Source: Camarhynchus parvulus
Taxonomy: Eukaryota > Chordata > Aves > Passeriformes > Thraupidae
DNA: 64,000 nucleotides
Direction: 5' to 3'
Assembly: GCF_901933205.1 (NCBI RefSeq)
Contig: NC_044571.1
Location: 59,395,994 to 59,459,993, forward strand
Each line of letters begins with the position of its first letter. Position 1 is the first letter of the stretch. Both the position numbers and the translations under genes were made by a program. Of this stretch, positions 22,641 to 64,000 are shown one piece after another. Below the pieces are notes generated by a model, which saw nothing but the letters and a program-made list of their open reading frames with translations, made no database searches and was not told the origin of the DNA.

Positions 22641-25600
22641 CGCCTTGCGAATCTGGTTAGTAAAAGATTAATTTCAGAGACATCTGAATAAAATAACATT
22701 AAGCGCCACTTGGAGTCAAAGCTCACTATTCAATTCTATTTAAATTGAATTATTACTATTTTACTAAAGGCAAACAAAATATTAATAAAAATTACCATTC
22801 TGATTATGACTATGCTAGTTAGCTGCAGCTTCCTCATAAATTATGCTTTAAAACATACTATGTATGTGGACATTTTAAAAGCTATTATTAAACATTATAC
22901 CACTACCTCCCTAATTAAATTTTTAAAATACTTAAGCAATGGTTTTTTATACCTATAATCACCAAAATACCTTTCTCTCAGCTACTGTCATTATATAAGA
23001 TTAAAAAAAAACCAACTTTTGTATTTGGCATCTAAACTATCCCTGGGATTTGGCGTGCTAAATATTCCAAAAGACTGAAAACGGGACCAACCAATGGGTA
23101 GGATTTGGATCAAAGCTCAGCGCCTGAATGACAACTAACCACTTGTTTAGGCCTGAGGACAGGTTCTGGCTCTGCTCTACCGTGGGTACAAGAGGCAAGG
23201 CAGACAAATGGAAAACTACTTCCAGAGAAGAGGACTCACCCCAGAGTTGGTCCACAGGAAGGGCCACAGGAAACAGCACCCTGAAATCTTCCCCAGGCCT
23301 GAGCCCACACTGATGTGCCATTAGAGATGCCATCAGCCAAACACCATTCCTCATGGTACCTCTTCTTCCACTATGACTTCTGGGGTTCAGTGAAATGAAA
23401 TAATAAAATTGTACTTGCATTGGTACTCTAAATATGCAATTTGATACTTAAAGTATTGGGAAGGTCCTCTCTGGGAAGACAATCAGGAACCTAATAACCT
23501 GAACCTGCCAGTAGTCCTCATGCTCCAAAAACTGTCTTTAAAGAAAGAAGGTAGGCCAAGGAAAATCAAATCAATTTCTACTCCAGCCAGTAATGGTTAT
23601 TGCATTGAATCCTCTGATTAAACATGATCATGTTCAGTTTTTATTATGCCTTGAGGGTGAATGTTGTAACTTAAGTGTGAAAATAGAGACTGTAACAAAG
23701 TCCTGCTCCCTCTTTACCAGGCAGCAAAGCACACAGGGGCAACACAGCCAGGACAAGGGCTGGACTCTGTGCAGCCAGCAGGGCTGCCAGGGACCATCCA
23801 CCACAGGACCTGTCCGTGCATCTCATACTCAAAACATGTAAGATACACTCTTTCCCTAAGTTTACCGTGTGCTTTTAGACTGCAGTATGGGAACTGAGTA
23901 TGAAGGATGTGAAATCTGCTTCTACCCCTCTGACAGTTTGTTTCAATGCCTTAAAGCCTGCATGGCTAAAGCAGCAGGTGCTGATGGAGCTGGTGAGGAT
24001 AAGGGGTTATGGGGCATGGGCTATTGGGGCAGGGTGCCACCACCTTCCTCAGCAGCCCACAGTGACATTGGGTGCAGAAGGGAAGAGTGACAGCAGGAAA
24101 ACAGCTGGGCTCCGGGGCTTCAGGATAGATATGGTGGTCTTGTACTTTAAAACCTGGCACTATTAACCTGCCAATTTAGAAACTGGAGGCAAAGGGACGG
24201 CTCATCAGACAGAACAGGCTCCAGGCCTTGCAACATGCTTGGCTTGAAGGTAGGCCCATGCCCACACGGGGGCCCTTCTTCGCCCAGGGGGCCCTAACTG
24301 GGTTTAGTGGTGTGCGACCATTTCCCAGCAACTTCCACAGGAGCAGAGCGACACACACTGCAAAAACAGCGCACTTGTTACAATGTGTGTAACACTTCAA
24401 TATTGTTCCCCCCTTTCAGCCCAAACAGTTCAGACTTCTGAAATCTTTCTGTTTGAAGGAAAAAATGGTGACAGAATCACATGCATCTTGAATACAGTCC
24501 TGTTTAATAACAAAGCCTGTAGAGAGAGCTTTGTTCTGCCCAGCACAGTGGGATTAAATGACAAGAAGTTTTCTTGACTGTGCTTCCAAACCTCACTTTC
24601 AGTTGGAGCTCTGCCTTCCCACAAAGCTCATTGCTTTGTTTATTCTCTCCCAGCTAGCCTACAAACGTTTCTTTTATTGCCTCTCTGCTTTCCTTTTCTT
24701 GCTGCTTTTAACAGACTTTTAATATGGACACATCTAGATGCAAATCGAACCCCTGCCTTTTATTGGCAATTTGCCTACTTTCAGACAGCATTCTTTCCAG
24801 GGTTTGAAATCTCAGGAAACAGAGACCTTTAGCTGTCAAGAACAGCCTTATTGCTTCAGATCAAAGGTCCACCTAGCACAATATTTGTCTGATCATTCTC
24901 CATGATGCATCAGTTTACCATTCAACCCAACCAGAGGCATAATATGCCTTTTTGCCAAGACAAAAATTAGGGTTCATAGAGTTGAGGCTTCAGCTAGTTG
25001 TCAGAAGTGCTGAAGACATGCCATGGTAGAAACAGGCTCTGAAAATGATGCTGCAGGGCAAAGCTAAGACTGCCATCCCTCTCAGTAATACTCCTGCTTT
25101 GTAAAAATCAGATATCCAATGCAGCACTACTACAGCATTTAGCAGAAAGAACAGTGAATTGGGTACTGTATGTGAAAAACACACATACAGTAGCAACCCT
25201 GCTGACTGACATCATTAGAAGCATACCAGAACAAAAAAGTGAGAAACAACAGAGATATTCCTTATGACAGACCATACATCTAGACAGATTAACAAAACAC
25301 TACAGAAACCAACAACCATTCACAAAAACTGTCCATAAGCTGATGGCTCAGCTATAAAGAACTATAGAAAAGCATATACTTTATGTTCTCATCTTTGCTA
25401 TATTCATCTCAGGAAGCTTCCTAAACATACCACCTTTTTTTTTTTTAACTTATTAGTCCTCAAGTTATTAGGCTGACATGTAGGTGACTCTCTTCCAAGA
25501 AATTGTCTACTGTCTTGTTCCCTCTGTTAGACAGAAAGGAAAGCAGCTATCATGTCATTAGCTTGTGTCAAGTCAAGGACATGCTGCTCGGGATCTTCAG

Positions 25601-26099
25601 TCTCATAGCCATCTGCTTACCGAGTACCAAATAAAATACATTAAGTACACAGACTTTCTAACTGGCTCATGAGTTACTGTTTCATGCACACTCGCTTTAC
25701 TTGGGGATATCTATCATGTTCATCATCTGCGACTGTAGGTGGGTAACCATATAATTACAGAACTAAGATACTTTGAAATAAATGACAAAATATAATTAAT
25801 ATTTTTAATGTAAACAAAGATTTTAATTGCAGTCGCCTAGTTTATTTTCCCTATAAGATGGACTTTTTAATTGGTTATAACCTTGACAGTTCAACCAATT
25901 TTCGTTCTAAGTAATGCCCTAGGCCATACAGTTTTAGCGTTCCTGGTTGTTGGTGGTTTTGGTCTGGTTTTGTTTTCAAGAACGATTTTTGGGAATAACA
26001 AGAAAAAAAAAAGACCTTAGACCTCCTTCGGTGAAGGAGCCAAGCGATGAAAAAACGCCGTGGACGCACGGTGGTGTCGGGAAGTTTTACATAACCAAC
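22641..26099. other. spacer between the divergent MTRF1 and NAA16 promoters
   Basis: About 3.5 kb, AT-rich near both ends and more balanced at 23.0-24.4 kb. No coding homology. One short old CR1-like fragment is listed separately. Frames at 23058-23420 and 23593-24166 are unconvincing. Confidence 0.6.
24850..24925. mobile_element. possible ancient CR1-type fragment
   Basis: The stretch around CAGATCAAAGGTCCACCTAG resembles a block common near the ends of old CR1 copies in birds and reptiles. Too short and diverged to be sure. Confidence 0.35.
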
Positions 26100-26553
26100 T
26101 GCTGAAAATGCCTTAATGCGACGGGGGCCGTCCCCGCTCGCTCAAAGCCTGGCTGCCAAGTTTGCTGTTGTTTCCTTAAATACCAGCCAGGGCACTGCAA
26201 ACCCGCAGAGCCTCTCCGAGCCCCGCCGCCGACGGAGGCTGCGCTCCTTCCCAAGGCCGCCTCCCCCCCAGCCTTGCGGGCAGCCTGGCTCTCCGAAGCG
26301 GCCGTTTGAGCGCCGGGAGCGCAGCGCTTCAGCCGCCACTCCGGCAATCGCGCAGGGAATCACGGAGGGAATCCTCGCTCCCTGCCCTGGGGCCGGGCGG
26401 GCGGAGGGGGTGTCGGTGAGGGGGAGCGGCGCTGCGCCTGCGCCAAGGGGACCCCGGCGGCCATTTTGCAGCGTCAGGCGGGCGGCGAGGCGCCCCGGCA
26501 GCTGCGCACAGGGGCCCGGGGGAGCCGGCGGGGAGGGCGGGCGGCGCAGGGCT

Positions 26554-26562
26554 ATGAGTTAA
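26554..26562 (+). promoter_or_regulatory. NAA16: minimal upstream ORF in NAA16 5'UTR
   Basis: ATG AGT TAA, 141 bases before the NAA16 start codon, present if transcription starts upstream of 26554. Its two sense codons could tune translation only through initiation or stalling, not through a product. Confidence 0.4.
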
Positions 26563-26703
26563 AGTGCCGCCGCCGCCGCCCCGCCGAGTTCGGGCTTTTC
26601 CTGCCCGGCATTCCCCCCTCCTCCCGTCCCTCGTACCGACAGCCGCCCCTCCCGGGCCGCCCCCACCCCCGCCAGCCGTGCCTGTCCCAGGGCCGCCCGC
26701 GCC

Positions 26704-56847
<30,144 letters not shown>

Positions 56848-57694
56848 GTAAAATTTAGTATTTATTTGGTTTTAATGAAGTCTTCTGTATTGAATTGCTA
56901 ATAGACTATCTAAGAGTTTTGGTAGCTTGCCCTGTAAACTACCAATTAGAGTTGTTGAACATTTTTTCTGTAATGTGCTATTTTGTCATATGTGAATGAT
57001 CACTTGATGTCAAAATGCTTGAAGTCAGATTGCTGCAGAGTGCACTGAGGTTCTTGAAAAATCAGTGATCATTAACTTTGTGTGCTTTGAGTGGAAGTGT
57101 TACAAAATTCTTTCAACTTATGGTTTATGATGTCACCAGAAGTAATGCTTTTAAAATAACAGGTGGCTGTTGTTCTATATACATTTCTGAATTGCATGAA
57201 TACATTAGTATTTTCCACAAAGGCTTGTTTCCTTTTTCAGTCTTTCACTAAAACTTCAGTGTATATTTTTTGTACTTCTAAACTCTGTTTTGGTGTAATT
57301 GTGTCACAAAAGAACTGTTGTTTCAAATATAATTCTTCCTTCCAAACTGACAATAAGGTATACCAAAAAAAAATTTTTAACTAAAGCATGTTACTCAACT
57401 GTGTAGAAATCAGAATAATTTAGATCATTCTCTTCAGATATATCTCTTTACATCTTTGCTACAAACATTATAGGTATTCTAATCCATTCATGACATAAAA
57501 GAGGGATGTGTATCTGGAAAAACCCTAAATACATGATGCAATTTTTCAACCAGAAGTGAATACTTTTTTGGACTAAAATTATTCTTCTTTCCAAGAGTTT
57601 CTTGCTAGCGTTGTAACATGAAATTTTCAGTACACTTCTGTAATCTCTACTTTTTCCATGGTTGACATAATTTTAATAAATTCTGATATCGTGT

Positions 57695-58262
57695 TGTTGT
57701 GGTTTAACTTCAACTGGCAACTTAAGTACCACGCAGCTGCTTGCTCACTCTACCCTGCCTGATGGGGAGTAGAATCAGGAATACCTAAACCTTGTGGGTT
57801 GAAATCAAGACTTAACTTCAATGTTGAATCAAAATAAACCATAATAATACTAATAATTGTAATGACAAGGGGAGAGGGAAGAATAAAATTCAAGAGAAAC
57901 AAATCATGCACAGAACAACTGCTCTCTATTCACTGACCAGTGCCCTGCCCATCCCTGAGCAGTGATAGACAGCTCACAGCCAACTCCCCCCATTTATATA
58001 CTGGCCATGACACTGTATGGTATGGAATATCCTGTTGGCTACTTCAGGTCATCTGTCCTGGCCATGCTCCTTCTTGGCTTCTTGTGCCCCTGCTGCCTCA
58101 CAGACCATGGGAACCTGAACAGTCCTTACCCCAGTGCAAGCACACCTTAGCAAGAATTGAAACATCAGTGTCTTATCTGTACTCATGCTAAGTTCCAAAC
58201 ACAGCGCTCTACTGGCTACTAAGAAGCAAATCAACTTTATCTTAGCTAAAAACAAGATACTT
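57695..58262 (-). mobile_element. solo LTR, avian ERVL type
   Basis: On the plus strand it begins TGTTGTGGTTTAAC, the reverse complement of the ...TTAAACCACAACA 3' end of avian ERVL LTRs. It continues through GATGGGGAGTAGAATC, a TATATAAATG box (minus strand, about 57991-58000) and GGTATGGAATATCC, to a TAGCTAAGATAAAGTTGATT start region. Length about 568 bases. No gag/pol sequence is adjacent, so it is a solo LTR, antisense to NAA16. Confidence 0.85.
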
Positions 58263-61200
58263 GTATAGTACAGACTTTTCTATAGTGCCTATTGCTAATG
58301 CACACTTATCAATGTAAATGAAATGGGATTGAAATTTTTTACATTTTAATACACAGGGTATCTAGATAGAAGCACAGTCAATGTTAGGGAGGTCTAACCT
58401 CTGCTATTTGAAGTGTGGAGAATCTGGACGTTGAAAGATATGTTTTAACTCATTTGGCATCTGAAAAGATTTTTAGCACTTTATTAATTTTTGACATGAT
58501 GGGTTAAAAAAGAGGGCTACCATATTTTGAGGCAAACTTACACGGAAGAGTTCCTTTGTGGTAGTCATCTTTGTTATACCAAATCAGTGCTGCTCAAAAC
58601 TGCCAGCTTAATCCTAAAAAGTAATTAAAATCCAGAGCTTTGCATTTTCTAAGCATGCTTGGGATTTGTTTGTGCTGCTAACTTCTGCAAAAGGTTTTTT
58701 GTCATATTTCAAATTATTTCCTTATCAAAGCAGGCTGTCTTTTACATTTAACTTGGCTGGGTTTACCTATAGCTATGGTGTGACAGAAGAATCTTTGAAA
58801 TTAAGAGAAACTTTAATTTTAGTCCCTGACAGTTAATTTTAGAATTACTAAAATTTAGAGGTTGAGAGCAGAAAATTGTGACAAACTAATGTCAACTGCA
58901 TCTTCCAGGAAAATACTCTATTTTGATATCTAATTTGTCTAAGTTGGAACTTAGTAGTACCTTCTTACATAAATTGCTTTTGTAGTTTGGCTGAAAGAGG
59001 GTTGTAGTCAGTATTGTGTTATGCCTTCTAGAAAATACCTAGCAAAATTCTGATTTCTCTGCCAGTTGGGAAGAAAGTTGCCCCTGTGTTTCTTTGGAAA
59101 TAAGTGTAGTTTGGTGCAGTCAACTGTGGTTGGATTTTGAAGTGGCATAGGTATGAAGATTTGATGAAAGAGCTGGTATTTAAGCCTAGGAAGTTCCTTC
59201 ATTCTAGAGCTCAAGGTAGGTCTATGATTCATGAACAGCAAGGAGAAAAGGGTGGTTGTATAGAAGGCAGACATTTGTTAGATGTGTTCAGGAAAATGTT
59301 GTTTATCATCTAATTGCTGTAAGATGGTACTCGGCCTTTTGGCTGTGCTAGGTAGGCTTCTTCCCAAGGTGTCTATTACATGAGCACTTCATATCTATGA
59401 AACTAACATTAAGGAAGCTTTCCCGGCTGTTCCTGGAAAGAATTAATGAATGCCCTACCAAAAATAAAATTGAAATCACTGCAGTGCCAACTGGGTGCAT
59501 GGCATGTTATTTTTTCAGCTAACCGGATTGAAATTTGTTTACATACTTGTGCAAATATTGGTGTAATGAAGGGTGTGGATTACAACTTGCTCTTCACAAA
59601 AGAATGAGCCTTACTTTGATTAAGTAGGAAAGGTGGTTTTAATCTTCCTTCACAGTGCAAGTAGAATTGTTTAAGATCCTTTGGGTGAAATCTCAGAAGG
59701 GTGCTGTAAGTAGGAAATGTAAAGCTGTTTGTTTCAATAAAAAAGTAATTTTAAGGTTATTGCTGGAAGAAACTTTCAGCAACCAAAGACAAGAGAATCT
59801 TAAATATGTTCAATAAAGAAAGACTGCCAAAAAGCAACAAAGCTCTATGTATACTCAAAGACTTGTTTTGAGGTAAATCATTCCTTAATAAATAAGTCTC
59901 TAATGAGTTAAAATATGCTTCATATTGCATTATGCAATCTGTGCCTTTCCTGTAATTCTGGAGCAGAAAAAAATTTGTGTGTTGGCCTTGTGTTCAGTTT
60001 GTGTTGTGCAGGGGCTTATATTTCACTGCACAATTGGGTTTAAAAGGAAACTTCAAGATTTGGTAACTGTGAAACTTGAATGATTGAGAAAGTAACAGAG
60101 GTGGTGTGGTGAAACCTGGGACAAGTGGTGCTGGATTTCATCACTCCCAGCAATACTGTTGCCTCTTAGGAGGAAGTTGCTAACCCACTGATGATTATGT
60201 TAAAGCAGACTTTAAAAGAACTACAGAACCTGATGTGTAGAAGGTATTAAGCTGGCTTTGCTGTAAATTACTGTGCATGCTTTTGCAGCAAGACCCAGTT
60301 TCAGACTTTGTGGTCCATCACTGCTTGCAATTCGGAGATCTGACTTATATTTTTCTCCATAATTCTACAAGGGAGTTATACAAGACATGGTTTAATCCTT
60401 CAAAGCTCTTCAGATGAGGTTGTGATTTCTTCAGGCTTTCTGCTGTTATGCTACTGCAATAAAGTAGCATGTGAACTGGTTTGCTTTTTTACTGTTTCTT
60501 CTTTGTCAAGCCACCTAGACTGGAGGAGACATAAGTAGTTCAGGCTGAAGGGTGTGAAGCCATAAGAAAAGAGGCTAATGATTGTCTTTTGCCTGGAAAC
60601 TGTACTGTCATTTTAACTTGATCAATGTATTGTGCTGTGGATAGAACTTTTGATTATAAAAATACTGCAAATAATATAAAATACAAAAAATATAAAAATA
60701 TAAATATACTTTTTAGAAAACACACCAGCTATTCAGTATCCTGAGTCCAGTTCTACGCCATGCCATAGAATAAAATTACTCTAATATTGGAATAAGGAGA
60801 GGGGCATTGAGTTGCAGGATGAACAGTTGGACAAAGGCCATTTGAGTCAATGTCTGCTTACTTTTTTTGTAATATTGGCAATTGATTTTGTACAGGTTAT
60901 GTGCATGAAAAAGGAGTAAAAGCAGTTAGGATATAAAGAGTTCAAGTTATTTCTCAAGTGAGAATTGTTACTGTGCTCCCTGTTTGTAGATACCAAAGGC
61001 ATGCACTAATCACTTCCTAACTTGCTACACTGGTACACAGCCAGATTCCATGTCTTTCCAACTGAAGGCAAGGTCAATTGGAGGGTGGTAGAGACTGCTG
61101 GACTCAGTCTTACGCTGTTTTCCAGTGTCTCATTCAAAGGAAGTTTATAATATCATATAGACTATGTTCAGTGGTACATCATTTGCTGATACTCAATCAT

Positions 61201-62819
61201 AGATCACTTTTATCTGCAAAATATTACAGAAATTATTTGATGGAACACTGTCTTGATGGTTTTGTGTTTTAAAAAAAAATACTTGAAATGTTCATCGCTA
61301 CCAACTTGTTTCAGATGATTCTTAAAGTAACCACTGTGCATTGTGAAGAAATTAGCTGTGCTTTCCTTCTGTTCATTATATGGCAGCCTGAGGCTTTTTA
61401 AAGTGAAAACCCTTGGTTATAATGAAGTAGTGTAAATGAGTCTGGTTATATAAAGGCAAAGTTCACAAATGGTTCACAAATGTAAAAAGCTTTGCACCAG
61501 ATTCTACTGACCCATGAGGTTTGGAGAAAGGAAATGGCTGATCTGAACAAGAGCGGAGAGCTTCCTCTACAGGTTACTAGTGTTAAAGAACTTGTGTTCT
61601 GAGCTTGATATTAATTTTTCTCACCTAATCTCGAGTTCGGTCAACTTCTCAAATGCCAGCCTTTGCCTATTCATATCATTCATCTTGAAACGCATTCTTG
61701 GTTCTGGCTATTGTTTAAGACATCCTGAGAGAACCCTGTGAATGTCTTACTGCTCTACAAAACTCCCCAAGTTCATTCCATGTTTGTTTGTTTCTCAGAC
61801 CTTTTTCCCCCATCTTAACTTCATTTGCATAATTTCTATCATAAAATGGAAGGATTCTGGGACAAGAGTTATCTGTAAAGGCAAAGCACTCTGTGATAAA
61901 CAACATCATGGTGGTGTTGACACTAAATCTGCAGTTTAGACTTTACTCTTCATATATTGCTTCTATGGCTTTAATTGGTAGATACAGCACATGCCTCATC
62001 TTCCTGGGAGGAAGACCTGTCCCAAGCAGGTACTTAAGTTTCTTTTTACCGTCTCAGCTGGCATCTTCATATCTGCTAGCACCAAGACAAACATTGGATA
62101 AGGTGATATTTATCTTTTCATCTTCTAGGACTTTTTCTCCTCTGATAGGACGCTTTTTAAATCAGGAGACTCAGTTAAGGCACCTGCATACATTCTGTAA
62201 CTAACTGCATGCAGCACAACAGCAGTGCATTGCTCAGCTGATGCCTAGTTGGTGCATGTAGTGTTGTCTTGATGATACCTGTGTTTATTCTTTTACATGT
62301 GGATTCCTGTTACATATCAAGGAGAAGCAGAAGATACCAATTGTCAATTACTTCATTGGCAATTTTGCTGTTTTGCTAAAAACAATAGCAAACAAATGAA
62401 AATACAATTTCACACTTCTTCATGAGACAGAATCCAGTAAAATTCAAAGCACCTTCCGTGATACTGTTTTTTGTCATCTTTTCTAACAAGATTCTCATTT
62501 CAAGCTCAACTCTTCTGGTCAATCTTCTGGTAGTCTTCTGAGAGTTGCTGATGAAGTATCTAGTTTGGTATATCAAGGCAGGAGAGAATGTACACCACTT
62601 TTGTGATTTTTAAGGGTATGCGGGTGTCACTTTAACTGCTTTCTTAAATACACACATCTTGGTACTGGAGGATAGAATGTCTAAACATACTTGATATGCG
62701 CATCAAACTTGATTGGGATGCATCTCCAACTCTTCGCAGAGCTAGACAATGTAATTGTACTGCTACTCAGTCTTTGAGAGATCATCATGATGGATGGAGT
62801 TTGCTACGGTCTGGAGGAG

Positions 62820-63585
62820 AGTGAATGTCTCCTGTTTTCAAGTACAAAAAGGAGGATCTGAGGAGCTATGAGCCAGTCAGGTTGATCTCAATCTTTGTGA
62901 AGCTGATAAGGCAAATAATCCTGGAAACCATTGCCAAACACACAAAGGACAGTACGTAGGATGGATTTATGATGGGGAAATCATGCCTGATTAACTTAAT
63001 AGCCTGCTGTAACAAAATTACTACTTCAGGATACAAGGGGACAGCAGTTGATCCTGTGTATTACCAAGGCTTTTGGTGCCATCTGTGATAACACAGACAA
63101 CATGTTGAAGTACACCTTAGTAGACAGTAATTTGTACTGAAAACTGACTGAACTGCCAGGCTCAGTGTTGTCATCTGCTGCATGAACTCCAGCTGATGTC
63201 CCCACATCCCCACATAGGTAACAGTGGGGCCAGTAGTGGGGACATCTTTGTGTAGTGACTTAGTTCAGCGTGGCAAAGAGAAGACTTAGAATGTTGTGTA
63301 TGTAACTAACTGAAGGCAGAATGAAAAAAGACAAGGCAGATGCTTCTCATTGGTGCTCAGAGATAAGATATTATATGCATGAATTACAATACAAGAGAAT
63401 ATTTGTGCAAAAGAACAGACACAATTCTCATAGAGGTTGTCAAACATAAGAACAGTTTGTTGAGAGGTAGTGAAGTTGCCTTCTTGGCCAGGAATAGTCT
63501 GCTTCAGCTGTCCCTGTTCTGTAACAAGGGATTGGACTAGGCAGTTTGTAGAAGTCTCTTCAAACCTTCCTGATTCTTAATCTTG
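62820..63585 (+). mobile_element. degenerate CR1 LINE fragment (reverse transcriptase region plus 3' end)
   Basis: The stretch from GAGCTATGAGCCAGTCAGGT resembles the CR1 ORF2 reverse-transcriptase region, with a GGAAATCATGCCTGATTAAC block and ACCAAGGCTTTTGGTGCC. A typical CR1 tail (AACAAGGGATTGGACTAGGC ... CTTCAAACCTTCCTGATTCT) closes it. Broken by many stops and indels, so no protein is made. The 63.2-63.45 kb middle is less certain. Confidence 0.7.
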
Positions 63586-64000
63586 TTACTGTGTTTCACC
63601 TGCAAGTCCAGGACCAGCTTGTTGCCATTTACTTGCCGACAGGCAAGCTTGTCTGATCTGCTGCTGCAGTGCCAGGGCAAGTGCATTTTATTTAAGTGTG
63701 GCAGCACTGAGACTCTACAGCAAACAGTGCAGAAAGGCACAGTAAAGACTGACATGCTGATATGCATGAATGCCTGTATACAGAAGCACTGAGATCCCTA
63801 ATCCACATACTGTAATTTGGAATCTCTGGCTGTGATTTTTATATCCATTTGCCAGCAGAGCCCTAATCACTTCCTAGAATTTCTTGCTTCAGGCTATTCA
63901 CAAAGGGAAAAGAACTTGTCACAGAATCTGCCTTTCAGAAATGGATTAACTTCAAAACACAGCTGAGTAGCTACAGACCCACATTATGTTTATGTTAAAT

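Larger units (their letters stand above)
56848..64000 (+). other. NAA16: NAA16 intron 9 (incomplete)
   Basis: More than 7.15 kb without a segment matching the next expected NAA16 residues. Holds a solo LTR (57695-58262) and a CR1 fragment near the end. An A/T-rich patch at about 60655-60715 is simple sequence. Confidence 0.75.

Noticed and set aside
22016..22726. Frames of up to 236 codons in the MTRF1 CpG island
   Set aside because: GC-driven and containing the minisatellite; low-complexity Arg/Gly/Ala or Pro/Ser/Leu translations.
59330..59344. 15-base match CTCGGCCTTTTGGCT to the 5' end of U2 snRNA
   Set aside because: Similarity stops after the 15 bases; the downstream branch-binding and Sm regions of U2 are not recognisable, so at most a tiny relic or chance.

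Overview
This window is vertebrate nuclear DNA, almost certainly from a bird. It has large introns with GT-AG boundaries and CpG-island promoters. Its interspersed repeats are CR1 LINE 3' ends and solo LTRs of the avian ERVL type. The gene order WBP4 - MTRF1 - NAA16 matches human 13q14.11. I cannot name the species from sequence alone.

Layout. (1) 1-1106: the last intron and terminal coding exon of WBP4 (+), followed by a 3'UTR with a proximal and a possible distal poly(A) signal. (2) About 1.2-9.0 kb: gene-poor spacer. (3) 9.0-22.6 kb: complete MTRF1 on the minus strand. Nine coding exons splice to 452 codons; a non-coding first exon lies in a CpG island at about 22.1-22.6 kb. WBP4 and MTRF1 converge tail to tail. 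(4) 22.6-26.1 kb: spacer between two divergent promoters. (5) 26.1-64.0 kb: the 5' part of NAA16 (+), with a CpG-island promoter and nine coding exons (residues 1-338, about 40% of the usual length). The last intron runs off the window, and I find no tenth exon before 64,000.

The three genes are unrelated in pathway. WBP4 is a spliceosomal WW-domain protein, MTRF1 a mitochondrial translation release factor, and NAA16 an auxiliary subunit of the ribosome-bound NatA acetyltransferase. No operon-like logic links them.

Exon coordinates were derived by hand from splice consensus, reading-frame continuity and remembered similarity to the human proteins. All junctions keep frame. The most interesting points are a textbook U12-type (minor spliceosome) intron in NAA16, an MTRF1 codon-recognition loop that differs from the human one, two candidate 5' splice sites beside a minisatellite in the MTRF1 5' region, and the absence of KBTBD6/KBTBD7-like reading frames between WBP4 and MTRF1. 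I found no previously undescribed biological system; most of the window is ordinary intron and spacer DNA.
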